Below are positions 1 through 11,622 of a stretch of 64,000 bases of DNA, in pieces. Position numbers and translations under genes: made by a program. The DNA comes from Sanguinoderma infundibulare (taxonomy: Eukaryota; Basidiomycota; Agaricomycetes; Polyporales; Polyporaceae), in the NCBI GenBank assembly GCA_032821775.1, contig JAVLRN010000014.1, positions 248,001 to 312,000 of the forward strand, written 5' to 3'. The notes beneath the pieces were generated by a model. The model saw only the letters and a list, made by a program, of their open reading frames with translations. It was not told the origin of the DNA and did not search any database. The first letter of the stretch is position 1; each line of letters starts with the position of its first letter.

Positions 1-384
1 CGGGTCGCCCGCCACCATCCGGAGTACAAACTGTTCCGTGAAGAGGTTGCCGTAGAACGCGTTCTCGATCTCGTCCTTGCGAACGGCCTTGAGCGCGTAG
101 TAGACCATCTTGGCGCGGTGCTTGACGAGGTAGACAGTGCCCTGCGCGCCGTCGCCGAGAACAGAGAGTACGAGGAACTGATCCATGCTGAGCTTTTCCG
201 AGCCCTGGTTTGCGCTCGAGAGTGGCGTTTCATCGTCGAAGTCGTCCGGGAGGTCGTCTTGAAAGAAGCGCGTCCAATGTAGTAGCTCTGTGGTCAGCTC
301 TGTGGTGCATTTGACAGGTGGAGGAGGTGGCGTGGAAAGGGTGGCGATGAACCTGCTTCGTTGATCCGCGATGGAGAGTGGCAT
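1..384 (-). CDS. Protein kinase, N-terminal part (runs off the left edge)
   Basis: The minus-strand frame is open from an ATG at 384 to the window edge, giving 128 codons without a stop. The first ~65 residues are low in complexity, with five prolines in a row at 19-23 and an acidic stretch near 42-51. A kinase N-lobe follows, with a glycine-rich loop G77-D-G79-A-Q-G82 and an A-L-K lysine at 99. The segment LFTEQFVLRMVAGDP at the edge matches the same place in the complete kinase at 6660-9206 (LFNEQYVLRTVAGDP), so the two are paralogues. The catalytic loop, DFG motif and C-lobe lie outside the window, so activity cannot be judged. The start is the first ATG of the open frame, and an upstream exon cannot be excluded. 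Confidence 0.8.
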   Translation of the reverse strand, partial: MPLSIADQRSRFIATLSTPPPPPVKCTTELTTELLHWTRFFQDDLPDDFDDETPLSSANQGSEKLSMDQFLVLSVLGDGAQGTVYLVKHRAKMVYYALKAVRKDEIENAFYGNLFTEQFVLRMVAGDP

Positions 385-1468
385 GGGCTGGGACTGCGAC
401 TCAGCGCGTCCCTTCACCCTGAAAGGCGAAAATATGAGTGTGGAGTCGTCGAAAGCCTGGTTTTGGTGCTGGATGAGAGGGGGCGAGAAACCTGTGACGA
501 CGACCGCGTCGGCGACGGGGAGACGTTGGACGTCGCGTATGATCTGCGGTCGATTACGTCAGCATATTGCTCGCAGTGCTAGCAACGGGATGGGGCGTAC
601 CAGGTTGCCAAGGCTATCGTCTATGTAGCCATGCATGTCACCTACCGGAGGAGTGATCGCGATCGTGGACAGGGACTTGACATCGGCCTGCTCCGTCTTG
701 GGATTGGCCTTGCCGACGCCAGCGAAGAGAGCCTTAAAGTAAAACAGGCACTCCATGGTGTGGTGCATGCCCTCCCAGAACCTGTGTCCCAATGGCAGGG
801 GAGGAGAGAGAGGGAGAGAGGGGGGCGATAAAGAGCCATCTTAACCCCAGCAGGCTGGTGTATTCAGCCCCAAGCCTGAGGCTTGCGGAGGCTAACGAGT
901 ATGCGGCCGAGTTCGCATCCGGGGCTGCCTTCCGAGAGTCCACAGGTGTGGAAGTTGGCGGTACGGATGTGTCCTCGTCTGCCTATGCATGCCAATTTTT
1001 CCAGGAAAGCTTGCATGCAAGAGAAGGTCAGGGAGGGAGAAGGAAAACGGTAGAGAATAAGTATGGTGTGTCGGCAACGGCGACAATTTGAGCACTGCCA
1101 CGTCGATCAGGGCGGCGATATCGCTTCCGGGTTTTGCCGAACAGCATGGAGTAAGCAATCAAATGTCGCCAGGTTCGGATGGTCGTCGTTGCAGCCAGGT
1201 TTATCGGTATGTAAACCACTCTGAGTCTACGCTGAGCCTGGTTAGGTATTTTAGACTCCGCCAAAAATCATCAATAGATGACATTATCGCTATTTCAAGC
1301 TCCGCAGATGTCTTTTTTCGCGAGCTCTCGGCTAGTCACGCCGCAAAGTCTTCAAGCTGATCCGTCAAGGGCTTTGTGATGCATGAATGGCACAAATCAT
1401 TTGTATTTCCAGTTATTTGGGGACAGGATTTTCTCTTGAAGAGACCGTGCCTCCAGTGTGCGTACTGC
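385..1468. other. Intergenic region, no gene recognised
   Basis: This is upstream sequence of the left-edge kinase and downstream sequence of the MYND gene. The open frames here are short, overlap on both strands and show no recognisable domain. A purine-rich gag-type run lies at about 800-830. No RNA gene or repeat was seen. Confidence 0.5.
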
Positions 1469-4400
1469 TCATTTCCTGCAACGCGATTTGTGGTCCTTCC
1501 AGTCAGCTTTCTGACATGCACCAGAGCAATACACCGCCCTCTTGCAACGCGAGCACCTCAGAAGCTGAAGCGCACCCGATCCTCTTCTCCGGCACTTCTG
1601 ACACTCCACCGCAAGCATCCCCCTGACGTCCGAGTCCGTGGAGCGACCGACGACAACGGAACGGAGGGCAGAGACGACGTCGGAAGCAAGCCCAGGCTTG
1701 GTTGCCTCCGACTCCCCATCCCGGCCAAAGACCGGGTCCAGGTACGAGACCGCGAAGAGGGGCGAGATCGCGACCCGAGTGACGAATGGCGCGAACTTCG
1801 TCCAGAGGTCGTCGCAGAGCATGCCGTCCACGTTCTTCCCTCTGCCGCAGCTGCAGAGGGGGTCTCCTTCGCTCGTCTCAAGCTCGAGCGGGACCTTCCC
1901 AGCCGCGATGTACTCGCAGCTCGCCCTGTGCGTCCACGCCGTCCGGCAACGCTCTACCAGGGCAGGCAGCAGCTGTTTCCAGGCACGCATCTCAGCGCCG
2001 TACACCCTGACGTTCACGACGCCGCGCCTCAGCAGCTGCCCGAAGACCGGGTTGATGGTGCGCATCAGCGCTGGACAGAGCGGCAGGACGAACGCGTCGA
2101 GGACCATAGCGTGCGCCCCGACGTCGAAGCGGACCTTGTCCACGAAGAAGATGGTATCGCAATCCTCCGTGACGTCGTCGCGGAGCGCGATGACCTTCGC
2201 CGGCGTCGCGCCGCCTTGCGTCCCCGCGCTGCGCACCATGAGGAAGTGGATGGTGTCCTTGACGTTCGTGAGGACGTCTACGTCGCGTCTCTTGGCCGCC
2301 GTCAGGGCGCGCTCCCGCAAAGAAAGCTGGGAGCCGACGTGAGGGTTGTACCAATTTCCTATCCCGGCGAGGTTTGCGGCAGCCACGTTTAGGACTGGGA
2401 GAAGATCGAGCGGGACGCGGTGGAGGTTCCAAGGGAACGTGGAGTTATTCGCCCGGACGATGGGGAATGGATTCAGTTTGAAGCCGTCAGGCTGCGAGAA
2501 CGGGATGGCGACCGGGACAACCACCTACACATAGCTGTGAGTCATGGATTCATCCAGTGCAACTGCACATGACGTACCTCAATGTAGGACGATTTCCGTG
2601 CGACGCGGACCTTGCGTAGGCTGCAGACGACTGGCAGGGGGTAGGTGATAGTCTGCGCGAGGCCGCCGACCACGACCTGTATGGCGCACGGCGAGATCTG
2701 GGAAACGTGAGGCTTGTCGCCACCCAAGAAGCTCGTTTTGGCATGCGCGTCCTCGATCTCTAGTCGCGCCGTCAAAGACGCGATGCGCTTCCCTGTCGTG
2801 GCATCCAGGTCGACGTGCACGGGCTTCTGCTTGCCAATAGCTCCCTTGCTAACCCGCTCCGACTCCGACCCGAGAGGCGGAACCAGCGCTGAGAAAGGCT
2901 GGGGTGAGAGCGGTTGCTCTGGGGCGAGGTGCACGCAGCTCGTATCTTGCAAAGAGGTGGTGAAGATGGCGAGCGCGGGTCCCAGGATTGGGGTGAGGAT
3001 ATCCGAGGCTGCTGGGTTGGTTCGCGCGGCGATCCTCACATAGACGGGGCTTGGCCCGGTCTCGGCGAGCAGACGGCCGGGGACCACGAAAGAGCAGACG
3101 AGGGGTGTGTTGTTCTTGTAACCCTCCGGGTCTTCAACAATAGAGATATCAGGCGCGGCCTTCGTACCCTTGTCGATGACCGTTCCGTAGACTGGCTCCA
3201 CGGACTGGAAGGCGTGCTCCAAGTTCGGACACTTGATAGAACAGTGCAACCACGGAGTGGGAATCCTTTCAGAGATGATCTTTAGCTTGGCGAAGCAGGC
3301 GCGTGGGACGGTGAGGAAGACGCGGATGAGGGGAGGAATGTTCGGCCAGTACGACAGCCGACCAGCTGTGGGCCTGCGCACCTTGTCGAGCCCAGTAACG
3401 GTATGGAGGCCGTACCGGTACAGCTGAGCGTGTATTTCGTTGTGCCCGAGGAGATCAAAGATGCGCCCCCCGAGAGCGTCGACGTGTTGGAGTTCGAGAA
3501 ACGCGCGCATGATGTCCGACCATTCCGTGTCAGGGATCTGGAGGCGAGTGCGGAAGAGCCCGAGGAGCATGATAAAGGATTCGCGGGAGGGACACCAAAA
3601 CGATGCCCACGAGCGCGCCCTCGGGACGTCCCTGAGAGCGACCCCCTTCAAGTGGTCAGGGTCCTCGTGTGTGAAAAGGTGCAGGAATATTTTGTGCAAG
3701 AGGGTGGCGAATGGAAGGGTGCCGACGGAGACAGGGCGATAAGTACCGTCACCGTGAGGGGACGACGCACTGCTATCACCGGTGCTAGGTCGCCTCCAGG
3801 TTAAGACTTGGTGATGTTGAAAGGGGATTGAATCGGAGCTGAACTCCGTTGCAATTACTAGCTCATGCGTGTTGCACATGGTCGTGAAACCGGACAAGGC
3901 ATCAACGGGGCCAGATCCAGGAGGAGGGCGACGACGGACAAATCAGCAAAGAGCTTGGCGTGAAGTTCCGTGATCGGTTCCGCGGTATGCGTCACGAGGG
4001 ACTCGGTATACAGCACAGAGCTTGGGGAGTTGGCGAGGAGGGGAACAGCGCAAAGGAAGATGTTGTGCAGGCCAACATCATCAGACAGGTTCGAGGTGTT
4101 GATGACGTTGAAGCGCACCGGCGCACCGAAGTCCCCGTACTCCTCCCGCTCCAACGCCACCGTGCAGGCAGTCCACTGTGCCACCTTGAGTACTGTTCGC
4201 TCCGACGGCCAGACCTGCAGCGCACGAGAAACGGAAAGAACATCCCCAAGTATGAAACGTACGACGAGACCACCCGCTTTCCGCGACGTCGCCACAGCGG
4301 TCTTGAACGCGGAGCACCACGCGGAGAACTGCGATTTGGCGGACTGCACCAGATCTTGAACAGTGACGCTGTCTGCGTTTCCGAACAATGGAGCATGGTG

Positions 4401-5282
4401 GAACGGCATCATGGGATCAGTGGCGTGGTGGACGTCGAACCCTTCATGCGCACGGGAGTAGAAAAACGTCGAGTTTGGGTGGGTAGAAGTCGCAACGTCG
4501 CTCGCGTCGGTAAAGGTAGTACCGGTCTTCCAGTAGCGGCAAGCCTGCTCGGTGAAGATGGTGATCGCCTGCATCCGTAAAAGGAGTGGACCGGCAGATC
4601 GTGAGGAGGAGAGATTGACACCGCGATTGTGGTCCTGTAGTATGGCCTTACACCTGTCCTCCATCACCTCCCGGAGGGCCTGGAGTCGGTGTGAGTTGGT
4701 CGGCTGATAGAGGTCAGCGTAGAGCTTCCAGTGACGACGAAGTTCAGTAAACGTGTGGTCGGTTCCAATCCTGATGGGGGCGCCATACAGCGACGACCGC
4801 CAGGCCTCGATGGAGGAGTAGGCCGCCAGTTGTTGACACCGCGATACCAAGGCTAGGCGGGAGTCGGCGTCGAGGTACATGTGGTAAAAGATGTTCCAGA
4901 TAGTCTGCTCTGGGGCGCCGTCGATGATCATGGTACACAAGAGGACGTTCCTCGCTGACGGAGCGTGAGGCTTGGGATAGTCAGGACGTTATAAACACAA
5001 GACGTACCTAGGACACCAGGATCGAAGTCGCAGCAAGTGAAGTCCAAGTGCCTATCACCTAAGACCAGCGAGTCAGGCAAAGCAAAGCAAAATATGGAGA
5101 TGGAACGTACAGGTTGGCGCCTCAGAGAATACGGTATAGAGGACGTTCCTTGGGTCACCGCATGCGAGTAGAAGGATGTTCGCTGGTGCGTCATGAGGGA
5201 CGTCCCGAGTGAGGCATACAGCGGAGGTGTTGCCGATCGGGTAGAAGGGATATTTGCCGGGCCAGTACAGAGACGAAGCCAT
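1469..5282 (-). CDS. DUF4470-type protein with C-terminal MYND zinc finger (apparent frameshift)
   Basis: Large four-exon gene: 5282-5111, 5058-5008, 4954-2578 and 2524-1469, joined at GTACGT-type donors and giving about 1,218 residues. The start chosen is the ATG at 5282 in a CACCATGGC context, just before WPGKYPFYPIGNTSAVCL, the expected beginning of DUF4470. Exons 1-3 rebuild the rest of that domain: LLLACGDPRNVLYT, then LDFTCCDFDPGVLARN. The C-terminus is a MYND finger (CQKC, CSRCKRAVYC, CQKADWKDHKSRC). Such proteins are common in agaricomycetes. MYND fingers usually mediate protein contacts, and the cellular role here is unknown. Within exon 3 the frame shifts at a run of four C (plus-strand G3907-3910). 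Family-like sequence resumes one frame over, as if one base were missing. This is either an assembly error or a disabling mutation. Confidence 0.8.
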
Positions 5283-6659
5283 GGTGCTGGGTGGACTTGG
5301 GGTTTGAGAGACAAGCCGTCGAGTTTCGGAGCTATAAGTAGCGAATCCCAAACACGAGTGGCGAACCTCTCCTCCCTTTACGTAGTGCAAGTGCTGCGGT
5401 AACTGTGGGAGTTCTTTTGGCGTCAACACAAGAAGTTCAATTGCATGAGTAGGTGTCCTACCCAGTTTGCGACATCACTGGACGTACGTACGACGGATCT
5501 CTTTGAGAAGTTGTGGCATAAGGCCTTCAGCACGAGAAAACAAGCCATGCGATCCCCATACTGTTCAGAACAATGCTGTGACCCGACGAGTCAGGCTACC
5601 AATGCGATCAGGTTCGTCAAGTCCTTCCAACTCTCCTCTTGGAACGGTCGTCGTTGCATCGCAGGTACTTGTGGTGCACACTGAGCAAGATAATGGCGAT
5701 ATGCTTGAGGCGGGAGCAGTGATCAGTGGCTGGAAAGGACGAGAGGCTCAGACGGGTGTGTTCGGCTAGGTTGGTCGCTAAGGCATCCGGGTCGGGCCGG
5801 GGAACCCCGAACCCCAAATTTGGACAAGCGTGCGCCAGCGGCACTCCCGGGAGTCCTCTACCAAGAAGGACACACTTGGCGTGGTCTAGGTACCCCGAAC
5901 GAGCGACGTATATGTATTCGAAGATTTGCTATGTTGACCTGGAAGCGGGAGGTCACTCCGGAGAATAAAAAACTGTTTCGATGTTGCGGAGGTAAGCCCA
6001 ATTGTTCTTTCAAAAATGTCCATGGCACCGGTACTTAGACGACTTATCAGGGGGCGTTCGAGGGGAGATCGTGAGGATCTTTGATGCTGTATAGACGCGA
6101 AGCCTGTGGAGGGGCTTGAATGAGATCACGCCGAGTCGCGCTCACGCGTGAACAATCTGGTGATGATCAACGTTGCCTAGCGTCACGGGCGTACATGTAC
6201 ATTGAATACTGACCTTGCTAGTACAGCAAGCTGCATTCTGTGACTTCAACTCGATTGCAGATTGCACCAATTGCCAAACAACCGATGGATGTTGTGTTCG
6301 AACTGGATTCTAGGTATGACGTGCTCTCTTGGGTGATATCACCTTTCACGCAGCCGGTGGATTCACCCAATCCCCAGTGCTGAGGTACGCACGCACTCGT
6401 CCCTCTCACTACCGCGCCTTCCACTGCTCCTGCTAATTTCCTGTTCTATTTTGCTGTGCGAAGGACGATCCCTATGAAGAATCCGAGCCGGTTGGTCGCT
6501 CGGCTGACTGTCGATCTGCGAGCCGAACCGAGCTAGCCTCCGGTGGGCTGGTCAGCCTCTCGACACTGGGCTATAGCTAGTAGGTCGCGAAGCCTCGCCG
6601 CTCTCATTCCTCACCACTTCCACCAGGGTAGCAGGTTCCGGACGAAGACCCAGCCCATC
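5283..6659. promoter_or_regulatory. Divergent intergenic region between the MYND gene and the kinase gene
   Basis: About 1.4 kb between two divergently transcribed genes, so it should hold both promoters. No coding domain was recognised in the short frames. No clear TATA box was identified for either gene. Confidence 0.45.
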
Positions 6660-9206
6660 ATGATCTTCTCCCTCAAACATCTCCTCGCTGGCTTCGTTAA
6701 GACGAGGCCTAACGCTACCGCGGCGGTCATCGAGGCCGTGCCCGTCGCCGCGGTCGTCTACCCGCTCGAGGACGGAGGTGTGGCCAGCAACCTGGTGCGT
6801 CCCATCCTGATACTCACTGTTTGCAGCAGAGGCTCACTAGTCGCTGTGCCGGTAGACCGTGGACCATGTCCTCGCAAGCCTCTCCACCACGCCGTTCCAG
6901 GACTCGATGCAGGCCACAGATGAGTCCCATGTCACCGTCCCGCCTCCCCCGTCCGCCAAACCGGCCCGCCGCCTTCTCCCCAAGCGTCTGAACTGGAAGC
7001 GTCTCTTCAGACGTGACCGCTCAGCGAAGAGCGCGGCGGACCAGTTGAGCACAAAGCGATTCGTCGTCCTGTCCGTTCTCGGTGAGGGCGGGCAGGGCAT
7101 CGTCTACCACATCAAAGATCGTGCTACGAAGGCTTCTTACGCATTGAAGGCGATCCGCAAGAACGAGGCCGAAGAGGAGTTCTACACCAGCCTCTTCAAC
7201 GAGCAATACGTTCTGAGGACGGTGGCCGGCGACCCGAGGTTCGCGAATTTGCATGCCACCTTCCAGGATGACAAACACTTCTATTTTGTCATGGTGAGTC
7301 ATGCATCGTCATTGGTCGAGCAGCTGTGATTCTGACCTTGCCGCGAAAGGACATGTACAAGAACGGCAACCTCACCTCGCAGATGCCAATCATGGAGCGG
7401 CTGGGTGAACATAGAGAGACCCTCGCGCGGATTTATGCGGCACAACTGGTGAGTGTTCCCTTTCCTGCTTCCGAGGTACAACGTCTCACTCCAGGTTTCG
7501 TTAGGTCGTGGCTATCGAAGCCCTTCATAAGCGTCGCATCCTCCACCGCGATATCAAGCTCGAGAACATCTTCATCGGTGCAAACCTCACAGAGATCGTC
7601 CTCGGCGACTTCGGCCTCTGCCACACCTTCGGTCGCTCGGTCGATGAGCAGCCGTGGCGCAAGGCTGGCGTTGACGACTGGGTGATGCCCGAGGATCGCC
7701 CGGGTCACGATCACGACTTAGGCGACAGAGCGACGTTGCTCTGCGGATCCCCAGGTTACATTGCGCCGGAGGTGTTCGGCACGGAAGGTTACTCCTATCC
7801 GGCCGACATCTTCTCGTTCGGCGTGGCCGTGCACGAGCTGCTTCTTGGCACGGTGCGTTTCTTCGAAGCCTTTTACGAGTCCAAAGGTTGACGGTGACGG
7901 TCGGAATGCGATAGTATCCCTTCGGCCCGAACAACTCAGAGGAGTTCGAACACTTCAAAGACCTGACTCTTCATCGCGAGTTGGTTATCGAGGCAAATGT
8001 GAGCCCGGAGGCTGCTGATCTCCTCCGTCGGGTATGTGGTTCATGCTCGAATCTAGTGTGCGGGTTCTTGACTGGCTTTGGATAGGTCTTGGCCAAGGAT
8101 CCTAGCGAGCGTCCGGGCTGGGACGAGATCAAGGCACACCCATGGTTCGAGTCCACGTAGGCGTTCAGCTGTACATACTCGGGAGATGGGCTGACGAGTT
8201 CTGTAGCAACTGGGACATTGTCGCGCGCAAGTCTCAGCCTTCGGTATCCGTGTCAGACGAAGAGTCCCAGAAACCTGTACGTCCATGTCGCATCATCCCT
8301 CGTCTCGCGTGCCAACAACGTCTCCAGACCGTAGCAGCCCGATCTGTCAAGTTCGGGAAGCCGTGCCCCAAGGACGACGCTCGGTACTGGTTCTTCAACT
8401 GGGACGGCTCGCAGCCTCAGTCTTCGGTGTCGACGGCCAGCGTGCGTTCCATCTCCGACAACTGGGTGCCGCCTCGGGACACGTTTGATGGCATGGGTTG
8501 GCCTGCGGTCTCTCCGGAGACGGACACCGCGGCGTGCCTGTCCATCAAGCCCTCTCCCGCTCAGGACGCTCTCATCCTCATCCCAGCTTCATTGAACGTG
8601 CACCAGTCGCACTCGGCAGTCGTTGTCGAGGCGCAGTTCTCTGAACCTTCGCTCTCTCACCCCGATGACATCGGGGAGACCACGGCGATCACCCATGAGG
8701 CCATCCCAAACCCCGACGTCGTCAACGTCTCGCCAGCCACCACCAGCGCCGACGCGACCATGTACTCTCCCTCATCCTCTTCCCTCTCCATTTCCCTCTC
8801 GCACGACTTCAGCATGGACCTCGTCACCGACCTATCCCCCAGCTCAAGTTCCAGCGAGATGGATATCTCGACTCTATGGGCAACGTCGATTTGCGACCGG
8901 GCCTTCTCCCCGAGTCCCCCGTGCTTGGACGCCTCCGCATCCAAGAGTGTGTCGTTCGCCGTCGATTCACCTCCCCCTTCCCAGTCCAGCGAGTCGACTT
9001 CACGCTCAGACTCACTGTCTGGTCCTACGTCCACCGCCACCTCGACCGCCTGCTCCAGTGTCGACGCGGATCGTCCTCCGCCTTTGTCTCCGCGCGGGTG
9101 GGGCAAGTTCACTGGCAAGGTCAAGGGCTGGTGCTCGAAGCTGGCCGGGCCCAAGGGGGGTCGCTGGCGCGAGAAGGCGTTCAACGCCTCTGCACGGTTT
9201 CAGTGA
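6660..9206 (+). CDS. Serine/threonine protein kinase, complete
   Basis: Six introns were resolved. Exons are 6660-6794, 6856-7293, 7350-7448, 7505-7852, 7915-8031, 8086-8156 and 8207-9206, giving about 735 residues. Kinase landmarks in order are the glycine loop G121-E-G-G-Q-G126, YALKAIRK with the catalytic lysine near 144, the hinge FYFVMDMYKNGNL, HRDIKLEN (H238-R-D240), DFG at 259-261 and GSPGYIAPE ending at E313. The last exons of the domain read DPSERPGWDEIKAHPWF, a normal kinase end. DFG to APE spans about 54 residues, longer than usual, so the activation segment carries an insertion. The remaining ~330 residues are Ser/Thr/Pro-rich with no domain seen. A GTACGT...CTCCAG stretch at 8277-8327 (51 nt) is open and could be a further, frame-neutral intron. 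Paralogue of the left-edge kinase. Confidence 0.85.
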
Positions 9207-10646
9207 GCGAGATACGGTCCTATTCGCAAGTTGCAGGAGATATGACTGGGCGCGTATACGGTTGGAAGGTATTAGTTTTCACGGGGTTGTGGTCTCACAC
9301 TTGTTTGTACCTTTTTGGGATACGGTTACGTTCACACTCACCTTACTCGTACGTCGCACACCCCCTAGGAGGGTGTGCCTTGCTGGTTTGTATACCACGT
9401 ACTCATTGAATCGGACGGAGTGGCAATTGCATGCATTTTTGACTGCCTCTTGTTCGTCTGAAGCCTCTCGGTCCTTCTGAAGCTTTTGGGTGACGTGCTG
9501 GTCAGCCTAACTACTCCGCGGCCGAAGACTCAAGATCAACGTACAATGGAATATGCTATACGATAATAAGAGGAAGTGATGGATTAACCCATGAAGAGAA
9601 ACGAAATGCATGCGGACGAAAATCTAACAACGAAGCATAATCAAATCGCGGAAAGACAGAAAGACACAGCGACCCACTCCCACTCGTATTCGTCACGCCC
9701 CATGCCCATTTCTGATTACTCTTCACCCTCGGACACTCTCGAGATTGCGCCCACGGGATCGCTTCCGGTGCATGGATTGGAAACGACTTCGAGGCCGAAG
9801 TGCACCGTGCGCACCTGGGTCACAGGATTTGGGCCGTGGGGTTTTGCAGGACAACTCGACTCTGAGCTGCCGCGGTAATTTCCCATTTGGCGCCGGGAGG
9901 CCATTTGAATTTGGGCAATCAACTCTTTGTCTTTTCGCGGCTATGCGGGAGTTGCAGAACCCCCACGAGGCAGGCGGAAAGAATTCGCAGTTTCGAGGCG
10001 GGATTTGCTTTTCTCATTGCGGGCTCAATCACAGCAAAGCGCTTCAGACCAGAACGGACTTGATTGTCCTCTAAATCTGGCAACACTCGCAGAGATCACC
10101 TACCCGCCGCCGCGCTGGCTCCCTGCACAGATAGGCTGTGAATAACGCGGGCATTGTCAGCAGCGCAGCTACACATGGCGCGCCAAACGTTGCAATTGGT
10201 TGCCATCTGTATACCCACGTTATCTGGCCGTCATCTGACCAGGATCAACCATGGTCATAGTCTTCGACTAAAGCAATGGCGCGACCTGCGATTCGGGATG
10301 GAAAGAGCATAAGGTTGGTCGCCGTCGTCGTCGTCCAAGGCATCGTACGGTCGGCGTTGGTCGCCGAGGATTAAGCGCTGTGGCCGATGCTCGCCACGTG
10401 TGTCGCAACCCGAGTCACGTCACGGTCCCGTGCTCTTCCCCAACCACCACAGTGACCTCTCAACGTCCTCCACAGTCTCTGGCTCCAGTTACGGCAAAGT
10501 TACGTAGAACATGCTTTCTGAGAGTCCAGTCGACATTCAGTCCCGCACCAGGCTGCGAACCTTCTGGCTGGGTGCACTGGCAGCGGAGGTTCCAATTGCG
10601 ACTCCTTTAACACGACATGACGTGAGTACTTACGGCGAGTATTTGA
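9207..10646. other. Intergenic region, no gene recognised
   Basis: About 1.4 kb downstream of the kinase gene. Several short frames exist on both strands, none with a recognisable domain, conserved partner or consistent splice structure. Confidence 0.5.
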
Positions 10647-10851
10647 CAGGCGCCGCCCTTTTTTCGGCGACGTCATCAAACGATTTGTCCTCAACGTCGA
10701 CGACAACGATCCCGTTCCGTCAGTTTTGTCCAACTGGCGGCTCGGCTCCCATTTGAAGTTCTGAAGGGAACAGGATAATACTATCTGTTTGTTATCAAGG
10801 TGATTCGGATCATGCTCTGCGTGGCCCAGCGCTGATTGACCACAAAACAGT
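10647..10851 (+). repeat. Dispersed repeat R1, copy 1
   Basis: A 205-bp stretch that recurs in the same orientation at 40525-40732. Both start at CAGGCGCCGCC and end at CCACAAAACAGT, with scattered substitutions and small indels between. The plus frame carries a short peptide in both copies (VLSNWRLGSH), but copy 1 stops soon after, so coding capacity is doubtful. There is no TG...CA terminus or obvious target duplication. Confidence 0.75.
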
Positions 10852-11346
10852 ATGCGGCCATGTCCCGGATCTCGGGTTTTCCTCACGGATTGTCGACAAC
10901 GACAAAGCTGTTGCAACCTTGCTTGACGGCCTGGCCGAGGCTCCCGCAAACAACGAGTGCTGGGCTGTGCGCGCGGCCCGCCCGACGGGGTCACGTGTAG
11001 GAGCGAGCCTCGGGAAGACAGTGTCGGGCCAGCGAGGGACGGGGAGCACTGGTAGGAGAGTAGGATGGTTCGTACAGAGCCTGTCTCAAGCCTATACGTC
11101 TATTGATAAAGTCGAAGAACAGTTCAGGGACCGATGGTCGACCGCGTGGCTCATGGCTGTGGACAGTGTCCACATCGGTCGCTAGGGCCGGGTGCCACTC
11201 GCAGTAGGGATAGAGGTCAGGGCACGGGACGGGACAAACATCTGCATACATGTGGGGAGGAGGAATCGCCTGGAATGGTAAGGGCGGGGGGAGGAACAAA
11301 CAAACTAACACAGACAACACCAGCAAACAACGCTGGTCGCAATTAC
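10852..11346. other. Upstream flank of ZF-1
   Basis: No gene recognised. Around 11215-11275 the sequence is related to the flank upstream of ZF-2 (21290-21355) and ZF-4 (50090-50155), sharing GGGAC(A/G)(A/G)GACA and CATCTGCA blocks. It is much more diverged than those copies are from each other. Confidence 0.5.
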
Positions 11347-11364
11347 CATGTGCGGCAGGACACG
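11347..11364. promoter_or_regulatory. Candidate regulatory palindrome of ZF-1 (diverged copy)
   Basis: Reads CATGTGCGGCAGGACACG and corresponds to CATGTCCGGCAGGACATG upstream of ZF-2, ZF-3 and ZF-4, with one change in each arm. It lies 133 bp before the TATAAA box, close to the spacing in the other three promoters. Confidence 0.5.
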
Positions 11365-11479
11365 GTGGGTGCACAGGTGTGGTTGTTTGGTTGTGATTGC
11401 GAATTGCTATAGATGGGGAAAAGCAATCAGCGCTCTTCCAGACAGCAATCGAGAGGCAATCCGCACCAGGATGGACAGC

Positions 11480-11485
11480 TATAAA
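11480..11485 (+). promoter_or_regulatory. TATA box of ZF-1
   Basis: TATAAA preceded by GGATGGACAGC, 143 bp before the start codon. The same GGATGGACA(C/G)C-TATAAA block precedes all four zinc-finger genes. Confidence 0.7.
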
Positions 11486-11622
11486 GAAGGGCATCCGGTG
11501 CCTGTTTGCAAGGCATCCCCACCATCTAGAGCCATCCTCCCTCATCCCCCACATCTCTTCCTCCTTCCTCACTCTAACTCCTCCGACGCCACTCTCCCCA
11601 TACTCCCTCCGGATCGCTGATT

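Noticed and set aside
1376..2392. 338-codon plus-strand frame opposite the MYND exon
   Set aside because: It is antisense to a clear MYND and DUF4470-type coding exon, and its product is a charged low-complexity sequence.
9745..9878. VRTWVTGFGPWG in a plus frame, reminiscent of the start of pyroglutamyl peptidases
   Set aside because: Only this short string fits. No following catalytic blocks appear in any frame, so chance is more likely.
10500..10994. 164-codon minus-strand frame covering repeat R1
   Set aside because: The frame is broken in the other R1 copy and has no recognisable motif.
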